46,840 bases of DNA, taken from contig QGVD01000022.1 of assembly GCA_003242685.1 (NCBI GenBank), positions 1 through 46,840 on the forward strand, written 5' to 3'. Positions 33,581 through 44,980 of this stretch are shown here, piece after piece. Below the pieces are notes generated by a model. That model was not told the DNA's origin. It saw only the letters and a program-made list of their open reading frames with translations, and ran no database searches. This DNA is from Pseudomonadota bacterium (GTDB taxonomy: Bacteria; Pseudomonadota; Gammaproteobacteria; Steroidobacterales; Steroidobacteraceae). The first letter of the stretch is position 1. Every line of letters starts with the position of its first letter. The position numbers were made by a program, and so were the translations under genes.

Positions 33581-34549
33581 TCACCTCCCCGTCACGGCGA
33601 CATTGCCGAAGGGGCCGTTGTTCTCGACGCAGATGCGCTCGTACCGCTCTATGATGCGCTCCGGACCGTCGTGGTTGGCGTAGGCCACTTCGAAGTGCCA
33701 GCCGTCCGGCTCGTCCTCTTCCGTGTAGCGGCGCACCGGTATCGTGATGGTCCACGGGCGCGTGTACACCGTGGGGTCGGTAATGGTCGCCACGTAATTG
33801 AAGCGCTTACCGTCGTTCGAGAAGATGTAGCGCTCCTCGATGTGCACGTTCTCGCTCGCGAACTCTCCGGTGCGGGCGAAGCGCGCCTTGGCGTTGTTGT
33901 TCCTCACGTCAACGATCAGCGTGTTGCCTTCCCAGCGGCCGCGCGAGTCGGCGTTCCAGAGCTTGATGTTCTCCGGAAGGTGCGGCTTGTCGTCGAGGTG
34001 GATGATCCGCGTCCCTGAATTGAAGAGCAGCAGCACGTAGCCCGGGTACTGGCGGATCTCGAAACCGTGCCACGTGAAGGACTTCGGCACGCCCGCCGGC
34101 GCGCAGCGCGCGAGCGGCTCGATGTACTCGGGCCTGATGGGATTGTGGAAGAAGCGCAGCAGCTCCTGCTGCTTCTCGCGCGCCCAGGGCTGGAACGGCA
34201 CCTGTCCGTCGGGCGGATCGGTCACGCGGCTCGGTGCGCGCAGCTCCCGCGGTCCGAGCGGCCGTGCAGCCGGATCGCCCGGGATTCCGCCCTGCGGGTC
34301 GGTCAGATTGTTGTGGTTGGCGATGGTGTTCGACCAGTGCCCCTGCACGTCGGGCTGTCCGTCACGCAGGCGCGGACCGGTCCACTCGCCCGAGGCAATC
34401 GGGATGATCTTCGTCTCGCGCTGGATGCCGCCGGTCGTTGCGGCAGGCGGCGCGCCCGTCTGCTGTGCACACAGGAGCCCGGGTGCGAGGAAGACGGCTG
34501 CGAGCACCGCCGCCGTGACGGCGGTCAGAGAATCTCGTCGCGTGTTCAT
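33581..34549 (-). CDS. Exported protein of unknown function, paralogue of the preceding gene
   Basis: A 322-residue protein with a signal peptide (TAVTAAVLAAVFLAPGLLCAQ). I do not recognise a named family. Its body shares a module with the product of 34546-35367: DSRGRWEGNTLIVDV, then a strand series ending TDPTVYTRPWTITI, against RGHWEGDTLVVDV and EDPKVFSRPWSLSV in the paralogue. A GVPKSFTWHGFEI-type segment is shared as well. Trp/Arg-rich beta strands suggest a secreted beta fold. The ATG at 34549 overlaps the upstream stop as ATGA. Last gene of TonB receptor-DUF6152-two paralogues; convergent with the truncated hemoglobin remnant. The function is probably linked to the receptor's substrate, by context only. 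Confidence 0.8.
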   Translation of the reverse strand: MNTRRDSLTAVTAAVLAAVFLAPGLLCAQQTGAPPAATTGGIQRETKIIPIASGEWTGPRLRDGQPDVQGHWSNTIANHNNLTDPQGGIPGDPAARPLGPRELRAPSRVTDPPDGQVPFQPWAREKQQELLRFFHNPIRPEYIEPLARCAPAGVPKSFTWHGFEIRQYPGYVLLLFNSGTRIIHLDDKPHLPENIKLWNADSRGRWEGNTLIVDVRNNNAKARFARTGEFASENVHIEERYIFSNDGKRFNYVATITDPTVYTRPWTITIPVRRYTEEDEPDGWHFEVAYANHDGPERIIERYERICVENNGPFGNVAVTGR

Positions 34550-35367
34550 TTCGGCATGCTCCCGGCCGGCAGCGGGTAGTACTCGTCGTAGTCCAGCGTG
34601 AAGCAGTAGTTCTCGATGAGCTGGAAGTTCTTCTCGCGATGGCGATGCAGGAGCACGCTGAGGCTCCAGGGGCGGCTGAAAACCTTCGGGTCCTCGAGCG
34701 TCGCGTGGTACTCGATGGTATTGGCGTCGAGAAAGCGCCAGCGCTCGACGACGTGCAGCTCGGTGCTGTGGTAATTGCCCGAGCGGTCGAGCCAGGTCTG
34801 GTCGCCGAAGTCGGTGACGTCCACAACGAGCGTGTCGCCTTCCCAGTGACCGCGCGAGTCGCCGAGCCAGAACTCGTTGCCGCCTTCGGCCGGGTGTTTC
34901 GTGCCATTCGTGTGGATGGTCCGCACCGAATGACCGAACTGGAACACGATCGTCAGATCGCGCTCGCGGTGGAAGATCTGGAACGGCTCCGGGTAGTAGA
35001 TTCCGCGCGGCGTGCCGAGCGTCCAGCACTTGAGGCGCGGATCCGCCGTGTGCCGGTTCTCGAAGTTCCACCTGCGCTTCTCGAGCGCCTCCGGCAGGTA
35101 TGGAATGAAGCCGCCCTCCACGACCCCCGGTCCCGGAGGTGCATCCTTGCGGGCCCCGTGGGGCTCGAGGTCGTAGTCCGCAGCGCTCGTGGTCTGCCAG
35201 ATTCCCGAGAAATCCGGCTTGCCATTCGGCAACCGGGGGATGTCGCCGGCCGGATCGTGAGCCCACGCTCGGCCCGCCACGAGGCCCGCAAGGAGCAGCG
35301 ACGCGACGCCCGCCGTGCGCGCGAGGAACGCGCGCCGGCCGGACGACGGCTGTCCGACAGCGCTCAT
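34546..35367 (-). CDS. Tat-exported protein of unknown function
   Basis: A 273-residue protein opening with a twin-arginine signal (GRRAFLARTAG, then a hydrophobic core ending AWAHD). The mature part begins PRLPNGKPDFSGIW and carries the same RGHWEGDTLVVDV and SRPWSLSV module as its downstream paralogue. No catalytic motif is recognised. The Met at 35367 has GAGG eight bases upstream and lies 7 bp after the DUF6152 stop; a Met at 35385 is less likely. Tat export suggests folding or cofactor binding before secretion, whereas the paralogue appears to use Sec. Confidence 0.8.
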   Translation of the reverse strand: MSAVGQPSSGRRAFLARTAGVASLLLAGLVAGRAWAHDPAGDIPRLPNGKPDFSGIWQTTSAADYDLEPHGARKDAPPGPGVVEGGFIPYLPEALEKRRWNFENRHTADPRLKCWTLGTPRGIYYPEPFQIFHRERDLTIVFQFGHSVRTIHTNGTKHPAEGGNEFWLGDSRGHWEGDTLVVDVTDFGDQTWLDRSGNYHSTELHVVERWRFLDANTIEYHATLEDPKVFSRPWSLSVLLHRHREKNFQLIENYCFTLDYDEYYPLPAGSMPK

Positions 35368-35374
35368 GCCCGCC

Positions 35375-35809
35375 TCAGCGTGCACTGCTCGCAGTCTTGG
35401 CTGACGGTGCGTCCTGGGCGCCGCCCGTCTGGAACGTGCGGCCGTCGGGCAGCGTGACGGTCACCGCGTACCCATAAGGCCCGCCGTTCTTCGCACGGTA
35501 GCCGCGCACATGCACCTCGGTGCCGGGCGCCACGTCGGACTTCTGCAGCCCGATCTTCGCGAGCTGATAAGGCGCGCCGAACTCGACGCCCCAGTTCGTC
35601 ACTGTGCCGTCTTCGCCCTTGACGTCGAAATACAGCCAGCTGTGCGGATTGACCCAGCGGACACGCGTCACCGTGCCCTTGAGGTCGATCGGCTGATCGG
35701 CGTCGAACTCCGCCGAGAAGGCGTGATGCGCCGCGGCCGGAACTGCCGTCGCGACGACCGCCGCCGCAACGACAGCACCGCGCCATGAGTTCCTGGTGAT
35801 CGAGATCAT
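35375..35809 (-). CDS. DUF6152 family exported protein
   Basis: A 144-residue protein with a signal peptide (AVVAAAVVATAVPAAA) directly followed by HHAFSAEFDADQPI, the hallmark opening of DUF6152. The remainder (GTVTRVRWVNPHSWLYFDV, VEFGAPYQLAKIGL, VHVRGYRAKNGGPYGYA) fits a small OB-like beta barrel. The conserved HH directly after the cleavage site could bind metal; the biochemical role is unknown. The start has GGGGGAT upstream. It lies 25 bp after the TonB receptor and 7 bp before the Tat-exported gene, in one operon. Confidence 0.86.
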   Translation of the reverse strand: MISITRNSWRGAVVAAAVVATAVPAAAHHAFSAEFDADQPIDLKGTVTRVRWVNPHSWLYFDVKGEDGTVTNWGVEFGAPYQLAKIGLQKSDVAPGTEVHVRGYRAKNGGPYGYAVTVTLPDGRTFQTGGAQDAPSAKTASSAR

Positions 35810-35834
35810 TACCGGATATCCCCCGCAGGTACGA

Positions 35835-38408
<2,574 letters not shown>

Positions 38409-38539
38409 TTGAGGTATTTCCCTGCCTCGTTGTCCCGAATTCCGAGGCGCAGCGGCGCCGTCGGATACCCATGTCGAGCAGCGAGTTCGCGTTCTTGCGC
38501 TGCCGAGTGCGCTGCAATCTATTGGCAGGGAGCTGAGTC

Positions 38540-38557
38540 AACAAATGCCGAGTTGTT
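38540..38557. promoter_or_regulatory. Short inverted repeat upstream of a TonB receptor gene
   Basis: AACAA-N8-TTGTT lies about 132-149 bp upstream of the receptor start at 38408, in the 288-bp gap below the DUF5996 gene. It is A/T-rich against a GC-rich background. Five-base arms could occur by chance, and no second copy was noticed. Confidence 0.25.
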
Positions 38558-38696
38558 ATCCGTTCCGGACAAGCAAACATGTAACCGCGATGTCACCGAC
38601 GTGATACCGAATGCATACCTCACGGGTCGGCGTCGCGACGCGCCGAGTGGTCGCGATCGCTGGCGGGCTTGCTTGCGGCGCGAAGGGCTTCGCTGA

Positions 38697-39650
38697 TCAG
38701 ACGATGGCGCGCGGTACTCCGGGGCGGCCCAGAGCAGTCTCCAGTGCCGCGCGATCCCAACGTCCGCACTCGGCAGCCGCTTCGTAAGTGCTCTGCAGGA
38801 ACTCGAGAAGCGTCGAGTCCGGATCCGCTGCCGTGCGCACGGCGTCGTAGGGCAACAGATACTCACCGAGCTGCTCGCTGAAGAACGCTGCCGGCGGCGC
38901 AACCTTGAATGCTCGGTAACCCGGCGGTTCCGGATAGGCATACGAGTAGAACATGGCCGAATCGGCCCCGCCGCCGCCGGGCCAGAATCCGGCACTGCTC
39001 ACTTCGTGGGAGTAGGCTTCCTGTACGACTGCGTCCGCCAGTCCGGGAACACCGCCGGGATGCCGCGGAGCCGTCCTTCCCGAGAAGCGGGTCACTGCAA
39101 GATCGAAGCTGCCCCAGAAGAAGTGGACCGGGCTGCACTTGCCCGTGAAGCCGGTGCGAAAGTGCTTCAGCACACGGTCGGCCAGAACGAGGACGCGCCA
39201 GAAGCGCTGCGCGTACTCCGCGTCGTAGTCCGCGTGCATACGATCCTGGCTGAAGGGAATCGCACCGGGGATCTCACCAGGATGCTCATCGATGCGGACG
39301 GAGATTCCGAGCTCATCGAGCATGCTCATCACGGCCGCGTAGAAGTCCGCCACCGTGCGGGGCTCGAGCGCCATTCGGCGGCGGGAGCCGTTGCTCGTCG
39401 AGATCTCGAGCTCGTGAGACACGAAGTCGAGCACGATCTCGAACGTGAGACCTGCGTACGGTATTGGCGAGGTGGTCAGCCCTCGCGCAGTGACGTACAG
39501 CGGCACGTGCCAGGAATGGTTCAGCCACGGCGTCAGGGCGAGGCGTACCTTCCCGACGACCTGCGTCCACAAGTGAAGCGTGGCACAGGTGCCGCTCCAG
39601 TCCGCAAAGGGAAGCGCAGGCCAGGTATCGTGCTTCGTCGATATCGCCAT
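38697..39650 (-). CDS. DUF5996 family protein
   Basis: A 317-residue soluble protein. Recognisable DUF5996 segments are TCATLHLWTQVVGKVRLA, LNHSWHVPLYVTARGL, HELEISTSNGS, FWRVLVLADRVLKHF and SPVHFFWGSFDLAVTRFSG. The function of the family is unknown. The start at 39650 is preceded by a perfect AGGAGG. It lies 91 bp after the YkgJ-type gene on the same strand and may be cotranscribed with it. No signal peptide or membrane helix. Confidence 0.85.
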   Translation of the reverse strand: MAISTKHDTWPALPFADWSGTCATLHLWTQVVGKVRLALTPWLNHSWHVPLYVTARGLTTSPIPYAGLTFEIVLDFVSHELEISTSNGSRRRMALEPRTVADFYAAVMSMLDELGISVRIDEHPGEIPGAIPFSQDRMHADYDAEYAQRFWRVLVLADRVLKHFRTGFTGKCSPVHFFWGSFDLAVTRFSGRTAPRHPGGVPGLADAVVQEAYSHEVSSAGFWPGGGGADSAMFYSYAYPEPPGYRAFKVAPPAAFFSEQLGEYLLPYDAVRTAADPDSTLLEFLQSTYEAAAECGRWDRAALETALGRPGVPRAIV

Positions 39651-39741
39651 GCCAGCCTCCTGTCGCCCGCCGCCACGTGATTCACGGAACGAGCCAGACG
39701 TGTCCCGGTTCCTCGCCGCGCGCAATCGTCCTGCACCGCGT

Positions 39742-40104
39742 TCAGGCGGCAGGTGCCTGCGCGGCGTCCGGCGTCTCTTCGTCGAGATACGGCTCCAGCC
39801 CGTGCCTGACGCGCGCCCGGATGCACTTGTCCTCACCGGGTTGCAGCTCGCGGCACGGCGAGGGACGGCGCGAGTAGACGAGACAGGAAACCGACCGCCC
39901 GATCGTGCCGGCGAGCGCGCGGCAGCGCGGCTCGGGCTGCCCGGTGCCCGCCATGCAGGCGTGCCAGGGGCTCACCTTTTCTATCAGCGAGTCCGGAAGG
40001 CCGTAGTGCTCGGCCTCCGCCCAGTAGAAGGACACTCGATACGTGGCGCAGCAGGCGCCACACCGCAGGCAGGAATTGCCGCGGACGCTTGCTCGTTCGC
40101 CCAT
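39742..40104 (-). CDS. YkgJ family cysteine-cluster protein
   Basis: A 120-residue protein of the YkgJ/UPF0153 type, predicted to chelate Zn or an Fe-S cluster. The key Cys are CLRCGACC near residues 13-20, then further Cys near the middle (AC, RC, SCLVYSRRPSPC) and KC near 100. I chose the Met at 40104 because it directly precedes the cluster; the frame is open to 40179 with an unremarkable extension. The role of the family is unproven. It stands between a FepA-like receptor and the DUF5996 gene, all on the minus strand. Confidence 0.82.
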   Translation of the reverse strand: MGERASVRGNSCLRCGACCATYRVSFYWAEAEHYGLPDSLIEKVSPWHACMAGTGQPEPRCRALAGTIGRSVSCLVYSRRPSPCRELQPGEDKCIRARVRHGLEPYLDEETPDAAQAPAA

Positions 40105-40229
40105 GGTTGCGTGTTGAGACCCCCGAGAAGGGACACGGAGGTGACAGGGTGCCCCGCTCGGCGGCGGCGTAAGGTACACGCGGACGGGCGCTTCGGGAAC
40201 GCCCGGTCGATGCAGGGGATGGGCGTGCG

Positions 40230-40267
40230 CCCTGACGCGCCTCGAAGGGGGAAAAGACGCGTCAGGG
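40230..40267. terminator. Long hairpin downstream of the FepA-like receptor gene
   Basis: CCCTGACGCG at 40230-40239 pairs perfectly with CGCGTCAGGG at 40258-40267; the stem extends to GTGC/GCAC if one base is bulged. The 18-base loop is purine-rich. It lies about 100 bp after the receptor stop (40370, minus strand), so it may help end that transcript. No U-run follows in either direction, so it is not a typical intrinsic terminator. Confidence 0.4.
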
Positions 40268-40369
40268 GCACACCCGATTCAACGGAAGAGAGGCGTCTGT
40301 CACTCCGGGCGGTCGAACGAAAAGCGCGCGTCGTGGGGCAGGCGCCCGATCGCCCGGAGTTTCACGAGC

Positions 40370-42721
40370 TCATAATGAGACGTTGACGCTCAGCCAGTAG
40401 TTCCGCGCCTTGTCCTTGTTGTTGTAGTCGTCGAGGAAGCTCGGCGTCCAGCTGCCGTCCGGATTCTCCGTCCAGTAGGTCTGGAAGCCGGTGAAGTCGC
40501 GGTCGAGCAGGTTCTGCACGCGGGCGTTCACCGTCACGTGGCTGTTCACGCGGTACTGACCGCCCAGGTGCAGAACGTTGTACGCCTTGTAGTAGCGCGG
40601 GTTGCCTTCGGTATCCACGTCGCGGAAGCGCTTCGACCGGGCCTCCCACGTGAGCTGCGTGCTGAACGCGTCGTTGATCGACCATTCCAGCGTGGCATTC
40701 GCCATGTGCTTTGCGGTGTCGGTCAGCGGCAGGCCCTTCTCCGGACCGCTGAGCTGCTCGCTGTCGATGTACGTGTAGTTGGCCCGCACCCACACGCGCT
40801 CGAGGAGCCGGTAGCGGCCGGACAGCTCGGCCCCGCGGATCCGCGCCTCGTCGATGTTGATGTACTGCGCGTACGTGGTGTAGCCGAGGCTGCCGTAGAG
40901 ACCGAGATTCGCGCACGGACGCACACCGCCGGTGAGCTCGCAGCTCAGGTTCGTCTCGCCGCGTGCGATCTTGTCCTTGAAATCGTTGCGGAAGAGCGTG
41001 ACGTTGAAGTTGTGGTCGCCGCCCGGCGCCGTCCAGTAGAGCGCCACTTCCGTGTTGACGCTCGTCTCGGGCTCGAGGTCCGGATTGCCGACGAAAGGCG
41101 TCGTGCCCTGCCCTCCGAATCCCGTGACGCCGTCGTAGAGATCGGTGGTCTTCGGGGTCTTGAAGCCCGTGGAGACGCCGCCCTTGACGCTCCAGCTCGG
41201 ATTGATGGTGTACACCGCGTATGCACGCGGGCTCACGTGGTCGCCGAACACCTTGTGATCGTCCCAGCGCACACCGAGGGTGACGGTGAGCGGATCGACG
41301 GGCGTCCAGTTGTTCTCGGCGAACAGCGAGTACATCCTGTGCTCCTGCACGGTACCCGTGCCGCCCTCGCCGCGCTCCATGCCGAATACGCCGTCCTCGA
41401 GCTCACCATCGATGACCTGCGTGCCCACCACCAGATGATGACGTCCGCCGAATCCCTCCAGCGGAAAATCCAGCCTCGCGTCGAGCGTGTACTGCCTGCT
41501 TTCCATCGTGCGCTTCGGACGCGGCAGGAACGTCTGCTCCATGATCGCGCGGCGCTCGGCGACCGACAGTCCTGCATACGCACCCGTGCCCTGGTAGATC
41601 TGCTGGTGCAGCAGACGCTCTTCCGCGCTGAGCGGCAGCGTGCGGCCGTGATTGCCCGTCTGGACGTACGCGAGGGAGACGTAGCTTCCACCAAAGCCCC
41701 AGTCGCCACGGTGAGTCACCGACCACTGGTCACGGGTGAATCGCTGGTCCGAGGCGTAGCCCGCGCGCGGCTGGGCGCGCCACAGCTCGTCGACGTTGTC
41801 GACCGTGCCGAGCGGGTACGAGGTGGTGCCGAGATTGTTGGTGTACGGCGTGTTGTCGTACACGAGCTCCGAGGTGTCGATGTCGAAACTCAGGTCCTGG
41901 CGCTCGGAGATCCTCCAGTAGAGCGTCGCGCCGTAGGCCTCGTTGACGTTGTCGGTGGTCTTGCCGCCGCCGCCGAAGCCCAGCGCGCGCTCGTGCGGCT
42001 GTCCCGAGGGATCGTAGATGACGTCGTATTCGGGGAACGAAGCATCCCGCTCGTAGCGCGAGGCGCGCAGCGAGAAGCTGAACGCGTCGCGGAACAGCGG
42101 GCTGTACAGCGTGGCGTCGACCGTCGTGTCGTCGCCGTAGACGGAGTTCTCCTGGAACGCGCGGCCGATGGTGGCCGACGCACGCCACGTGTCGAAGTTC
42201 TTCCTGGTGATGATGTTGATCACGCCGCCGAGCGCATCGGCGCCGTAGAGCGTCGAGGCGGGTCCGCGGATCACCTCGATGCGCTCGATCGCATCGAGCG
42301 GCGGGATGTGGTTGAACTGGTTGCCGCCGAAGCTGTTGGGATAGATGTCGCCGTGGTTGTTCTGGCGCTTGCCGTCGATGAGGATCAGTGTGTAGTCGGC
42401 GCCCATGCCGCGGATGCTGATCGTGCGCTGCCCCGTCTTGTCCGACGTCTCGCCGACGTCGATGCCTTCCAGCTCGCGCACGGCGTCGATCAGCGTGATG
42501 TTCGGACGCTTCACCAGCTCGTCGACGGTGATCACGCTGATGCTCGCCGGAGCCTCGACGATCTTCTGCTCGAAGCCCGCCGCGCTGACCACGACTTCCT
42601 GAAGCGGCTCGCCGTCCGGGGCGCTCGCCGCATACGTGTATGGCGCGGCGCCGGCGAGCGCCAGCAGAACCGCCGAGCGGACGGGATTACGGAGACTTGT
42701 GGCGCGCGAGAGCCGGGACAT
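40370..42721 (-). CDS. TonB-dependent siderophore-type receptor (FepA/CirA-like)
   Basis: A 783-residue receptor: signal peptide (AVLLALAGAAPYTYA), TonB-box-like LQEVVVSA, plug (~38-165) with SIRGMGADYTLILIDGKRQ, IEVIRGPASTLYGADALGGVINII, and a 22-strand-type barrel. The C-terminus reads YWLSVNVSL, ending in Leu rather than the usual Phe. The plug is of the FepA/CirA/BfrA class that imports iron-catecholate siderophores. A Fur-like box about 60 bp upstream supports iron control. Unlike the other receptors, no cotranscribed partner is evident. Confidence 0.92.
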   Translation of the reverse strand: MSRLSRATSLRNPVRSAVLLALAGAAPYTYAASAPDGEPLQEVVVSAAGFEQKIVEAPASISVITVDELVKRPNITLIDAVRELEGIDVGETSDKTGQRTISIRGMGADYTLILIDGKRQNNHGDIYPNSFGGNQFNHIPPLDAIERIEVIRGPASTLYGADALGGVINIITRKNFDTWRASATIGRAFQENSVYGDDTTVDATLYSPLFRDAFSFSLRASRYERDASFPEYDVIYDPSGQPHERALGFGGGGKTTDNVNEAYGATLYWRISERQDLSFDIDTSELVYDNTPYTNNLGTTSYPLGTVDNVDELWRAQPRAGYASDQRFTRDQWSVTHRGDWGFGGSYVSLAYVQTGNHGRTLPLSAEERLLHQQIYQGTGAYAGLSVAERRAIMEQTFLPRPKRTMESRQYTLDARLDFPLEGFGGRHHLVVGTQVIDGELEDGVFGMERGEGGTGTVQEHRMYSLFAENNWTPVDPLTVTLGVRWDDHKVFGDHVSPRAYAVYTINPSWSVKGGVSTGFKTPKTTDLYDGVTGFGGQGTTPFVGNPDLEPETSVNTEVALYWTAPGGDHNFNVTLFRNDFKDKIARGETNLSCELTGGVRPCANLGLYGSLGYTTYAQYINIDEARIRGAELSGRYRLLERVWVRANYTYIDSEQLSGPEKGLPLTDTAKHMANATLEWSINDAFSTQLTWEARSKRFRDVDTEGNPRYYKAYNVLHLGGQYRVNSHVTVNARVQNLLDRDFTGFQTYWTENPDGSWTPSFLDDYNNKDKARNYWLSVNVSL

Positions 42722-42782
42722 CGCAGCAACGGGGATCAGGACCGTGGTCGTGTCATTCGTGTTCGTGTTGGCGCGGCATCGT

Positions 42783-42801
42783 AATGAGAATCGTTCCTAT
42801 T
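42783..42801 (-). promoter_or_regulatory. Fur-like box upstream of the FepA-like receptor
   Basis: AATGAGAATCGTTCCTATT matches the Fur-box type AATGAGAAT-N-ATTCTCATT, well on the left half and partially on the right. It lies 62-80 bp upstream of the receptor start within an A/T-rich patch in GC-rich DNA. This is where Fur would block a promoter under iron-replete conditions. Confidence 0.6.
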
Positions 42802-42908
42802 TGCAATTGCCAGAAGTACGCAGAAATGCGGATGAGCGGCGCGGGCCTACGGGGAACCCGTTCGGACCGCACCTTCCATAAGGTCTCGGTGGGGTTGCGA
42901 AGCGGGTT

Positions 42909-43685
42909 CTAGCTGCCGTCGCCGATGGTCGTGCCGCCGTCGACGATGACGTTCTGGCCCGTCATGAACGCGCCGGCCGCCGATGCCAGCATCACGGCCA
43001 CACCCGCGATTTCCCGCGACGTGCCCGCCCGCCGCAGGGGAGTCAGCGCCAGACGGCGCTCGAGGAACTTCGCGTCATCGAGCAGCGGGCGGGCGAAGTC
43101 CGTGCGAATGAGCCCTGGAGAGATCGCGTTCACCCGCACGTTCGACGGTCCCCACTCCACCGCGAGGTTGCGAGCGAGCTGCGCATTCGCGGCTTTGGAA
43201 AGCCCGTAGAGCCCTATGGCCTTGTTGCCGCGTACGCCCGCGATGCTGGAGATGATGATGACCGAGCCGTCGCGCCGCGCGGCCATCCCCGGGATGACGA
43301 GACTCGTGAGCCACAGCACGCTGCGCAGGTTCACGGTCATCGTCAGATCCCAGTCCGCATCGCTCGCCGTCGAGATCGGCCCCATGTGCGGGGCCACACC
43401 CGCGTTGCAGACCAGGATGTCGATCTTCCCGAACGCCTCGATCGTTTCCGCGACCAGCCGCTCGGCCTGCTCCCGGAACGCAACGTCGCAGGGAATGCCG
43501 ATCACGTCGAGGCCTTCCCGGCGCAGCTCCTCGGCCACCGATGCACAGGCCTGCGCTTCGTTGCTCGAGAGTGCGACGCGGGCGCCGTGACGCGCCATCT
43601 CTTCCGCGATGGCGCGTCCGATGCCGCGCGTCGCTCCGGTCACGAGCGCGACCTTGCCGGAGAGATCGAACAGATCGCCGGGCAT
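42909..43685 (-). CDS. Short-chain dehydrogenase/reductase (SDR)
   Basis: A 258-residue classical SDR, NAD(P)-dependent. Cofactor motif TGATRGIG (16-23), CNAG (93-96), and the catalytic Ser146/147-Tyr160-Lys164 in ISSIAG and YGLSK. The C-terminus (MTGQNVIVDGGTTIGDGS) is typical of FabG-like enzymes. It follows the FAD monooxygenase by 10 bp, so the two are cotranscribed and probably act in one catabolic route; the substrate is unknown. Confidence 0.92.
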   Translation of the reverse strand: MPGDLFDLSGKVALVTGATRGIGRAIAEEMARHGARVALSSNEAQACASVAEELRREGLDVIGIPCDVAFREQAERLVAETIEAFGKIDILVCNAGVAPHMGPISTASDADWDLTMTVNLRSVLWLTSLVIPGMAARRDGSVIIISSIAGVRGNKAIGLYGLSKAANAQLARNLAVEWGPSNVRVNAISPGLIRTDFARPLLDDAKFLERRLALTPLRRAGTSREIAGVAVMLASAAGAFMTGQNVIVDGGTTIGDGS

Positions 43686-43695
43686 CGGGCGCCTG

Positions 43696-44823
43696 CTAGA
43701 TGGGTGCCGCGAGAGTCGGCATCAGCTTTGCAGTCAGGCCCGTCGGATCGGCATCCGGCGTCGGATGCTGCTCCCACTCGCCCATCTGAATCGAGGCATC
43801 GAACACGAACTTGCAGCGCTCGTAGCGCCGGCGCATGAAGGCCTCGAACAGATCGCCGATCGGCTCGTCGCGCGCGAGCAGCTCGCCGAGCACCACCGCG
43901 TCCTCGGTCGCCTGCGCGGCGCCCTGCCCCATGTGCGGCGTGACGGCATGCGCTGCATCGCCGATGAGGATCACGCGTCCGCGATACCACGGCGGCGGCA
44001 TGAAAAGCGCGCGCAGCGGCCGGTAGACGACCAGGTGCGAATCGACGATCTGATCGCGCAGCTGCGCCATGACGCCCGTGCAGGATGCGAGGCGCTTGCG
44101 CATCTCCGGTGCAAGCTGATCCTCTGGAATACGCAGATCTTCCGGCTCCGCCTGCACGAGGAAGACGTACCCGGTGTCCTGCGTGAGAGGAATGAATCCA
44201 CACTTGCCGGTCGGGAGCCCCGAGTACATCACCGCGCGGTTGAGCTCAGGTGGACGAGGCACGTTGTAGCGCCACACGCCCTGCCCCGTGTACTTCGGCT
44301 TGAACTCTTCGCCGAAGATCGTCTGCCGCACCTTCGAGTTGACGCCGTCCGCGCCGATGACGACGTCGTACGTACCGGTGGTTCCGTCGGTGAAGCTCAC
44401 CTCCACCCGGTCGTCGAACTGGCGTATCTCGTTGAATGTGACGCCGAGGCGCACGTTCGTCCCCACCTTGATCGCGTTACGCGACAGCACTTCGTGCAAC
44501 GCGGGACGCGTGAGACCGAGGTCCGACGGGTAATTCGGCCCGGCGAGCTTGATGCCGTGGATGTCGGCCAGCAGGTTGCCTTGCAAGTCTCGGAACTCGA
44601 CGCCGTCGTAGGGGAATCCTGCCGCGACGCACTCGTCGGCGATACCGAGCGCCACCATCGCGCGAATGAAGTTTCCCTGCACGACGATGCCGACGTGGTA
44701 GACGGTCCACTTCGTGTGGATCTCCACGAGATCGACGTCGATGCCTGCCCTGCGCAGAGCTATCGCGGCGGAGAGTCCGCCGATGCCTCCGCCGACGACG
44801 AGTGCCTTTCTCACTCTGCCCAT
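43696..44823 (-). CDS. FAD-dependent monooxygenase (aromatic hydroxylase type)
   Basis: A 375-residue flavoprotein of the p-hydroxybenzoate/salicylate hydroxylase superfamily. The FAD dinucleotide fold is GGGIGG (11-16). The DG motif is in VIGADGVNSKVR, and the GD motif in LIGDAAHAVTPHMGQGA. It would use NAD(P)H and O2 to hydroxylate a small, probably aromatic substrate. The ATG at 44823 has GGGGG eight bases upstream; a GTG at 44829 is an alternative. It lies 157 bp after the DenD-like gene and is coupled to the SDR. The exact substrate cannot be read from sequence. Confidence 0.88.
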   Translation of the reverse strand: MGRVRKALVVGGGIGGLSAAIALRRAGIDVDLVEIHTKWTVYHVGIVVQGNFIRAMVALGIADECVAAGFPYDGVEFRDLQGNLLADIHGIKLAGPNYPSDLGLTRPALHEVLSRNAIKVGTNVRLGVTFNEIRQFDDRVEVSFTDGTTGTYDVVIGADGVNSKVRQTIFGEEFKPKYTGQGVWRYNVPRPPELNRAVMYSGLPTGKCGFIPLTQDTGYVFLVQAEPEDLRIPEDQLAPEMRKRLASCTGVMAQLRDQIVDSHLVVYRPLRALFMPPPWYRGRVILIGDAAHAVTPHMGQGAAQATEDAVVLGELLARDEPIGDLFEAFMRRRYERCKFVFDASIQMGEWEQHPTPDADPTGLTAKLMPTLAAPI

Positions 44824-44980
44824 GTTCACTACCCCCTGCTCTTCAGTCTCGAAAAGCTTACGCGAATCCCCTTCCTCTCCGAGCGCCGCAGAGGTCTTCG
44901 AGCATCTGCGACCCAGGCGGCGCTCCCGTCCCCGACGACGACCTCACCGCGGAGATCGAGGCCATTGTCCGGCTGTCCGC

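Noticed and set aside
40538..42784. 748-codon plus-strand frame opposite the FepA-like receptor
   Set aside because: Same reason; it also runs through the Fur-box region without any start signal.
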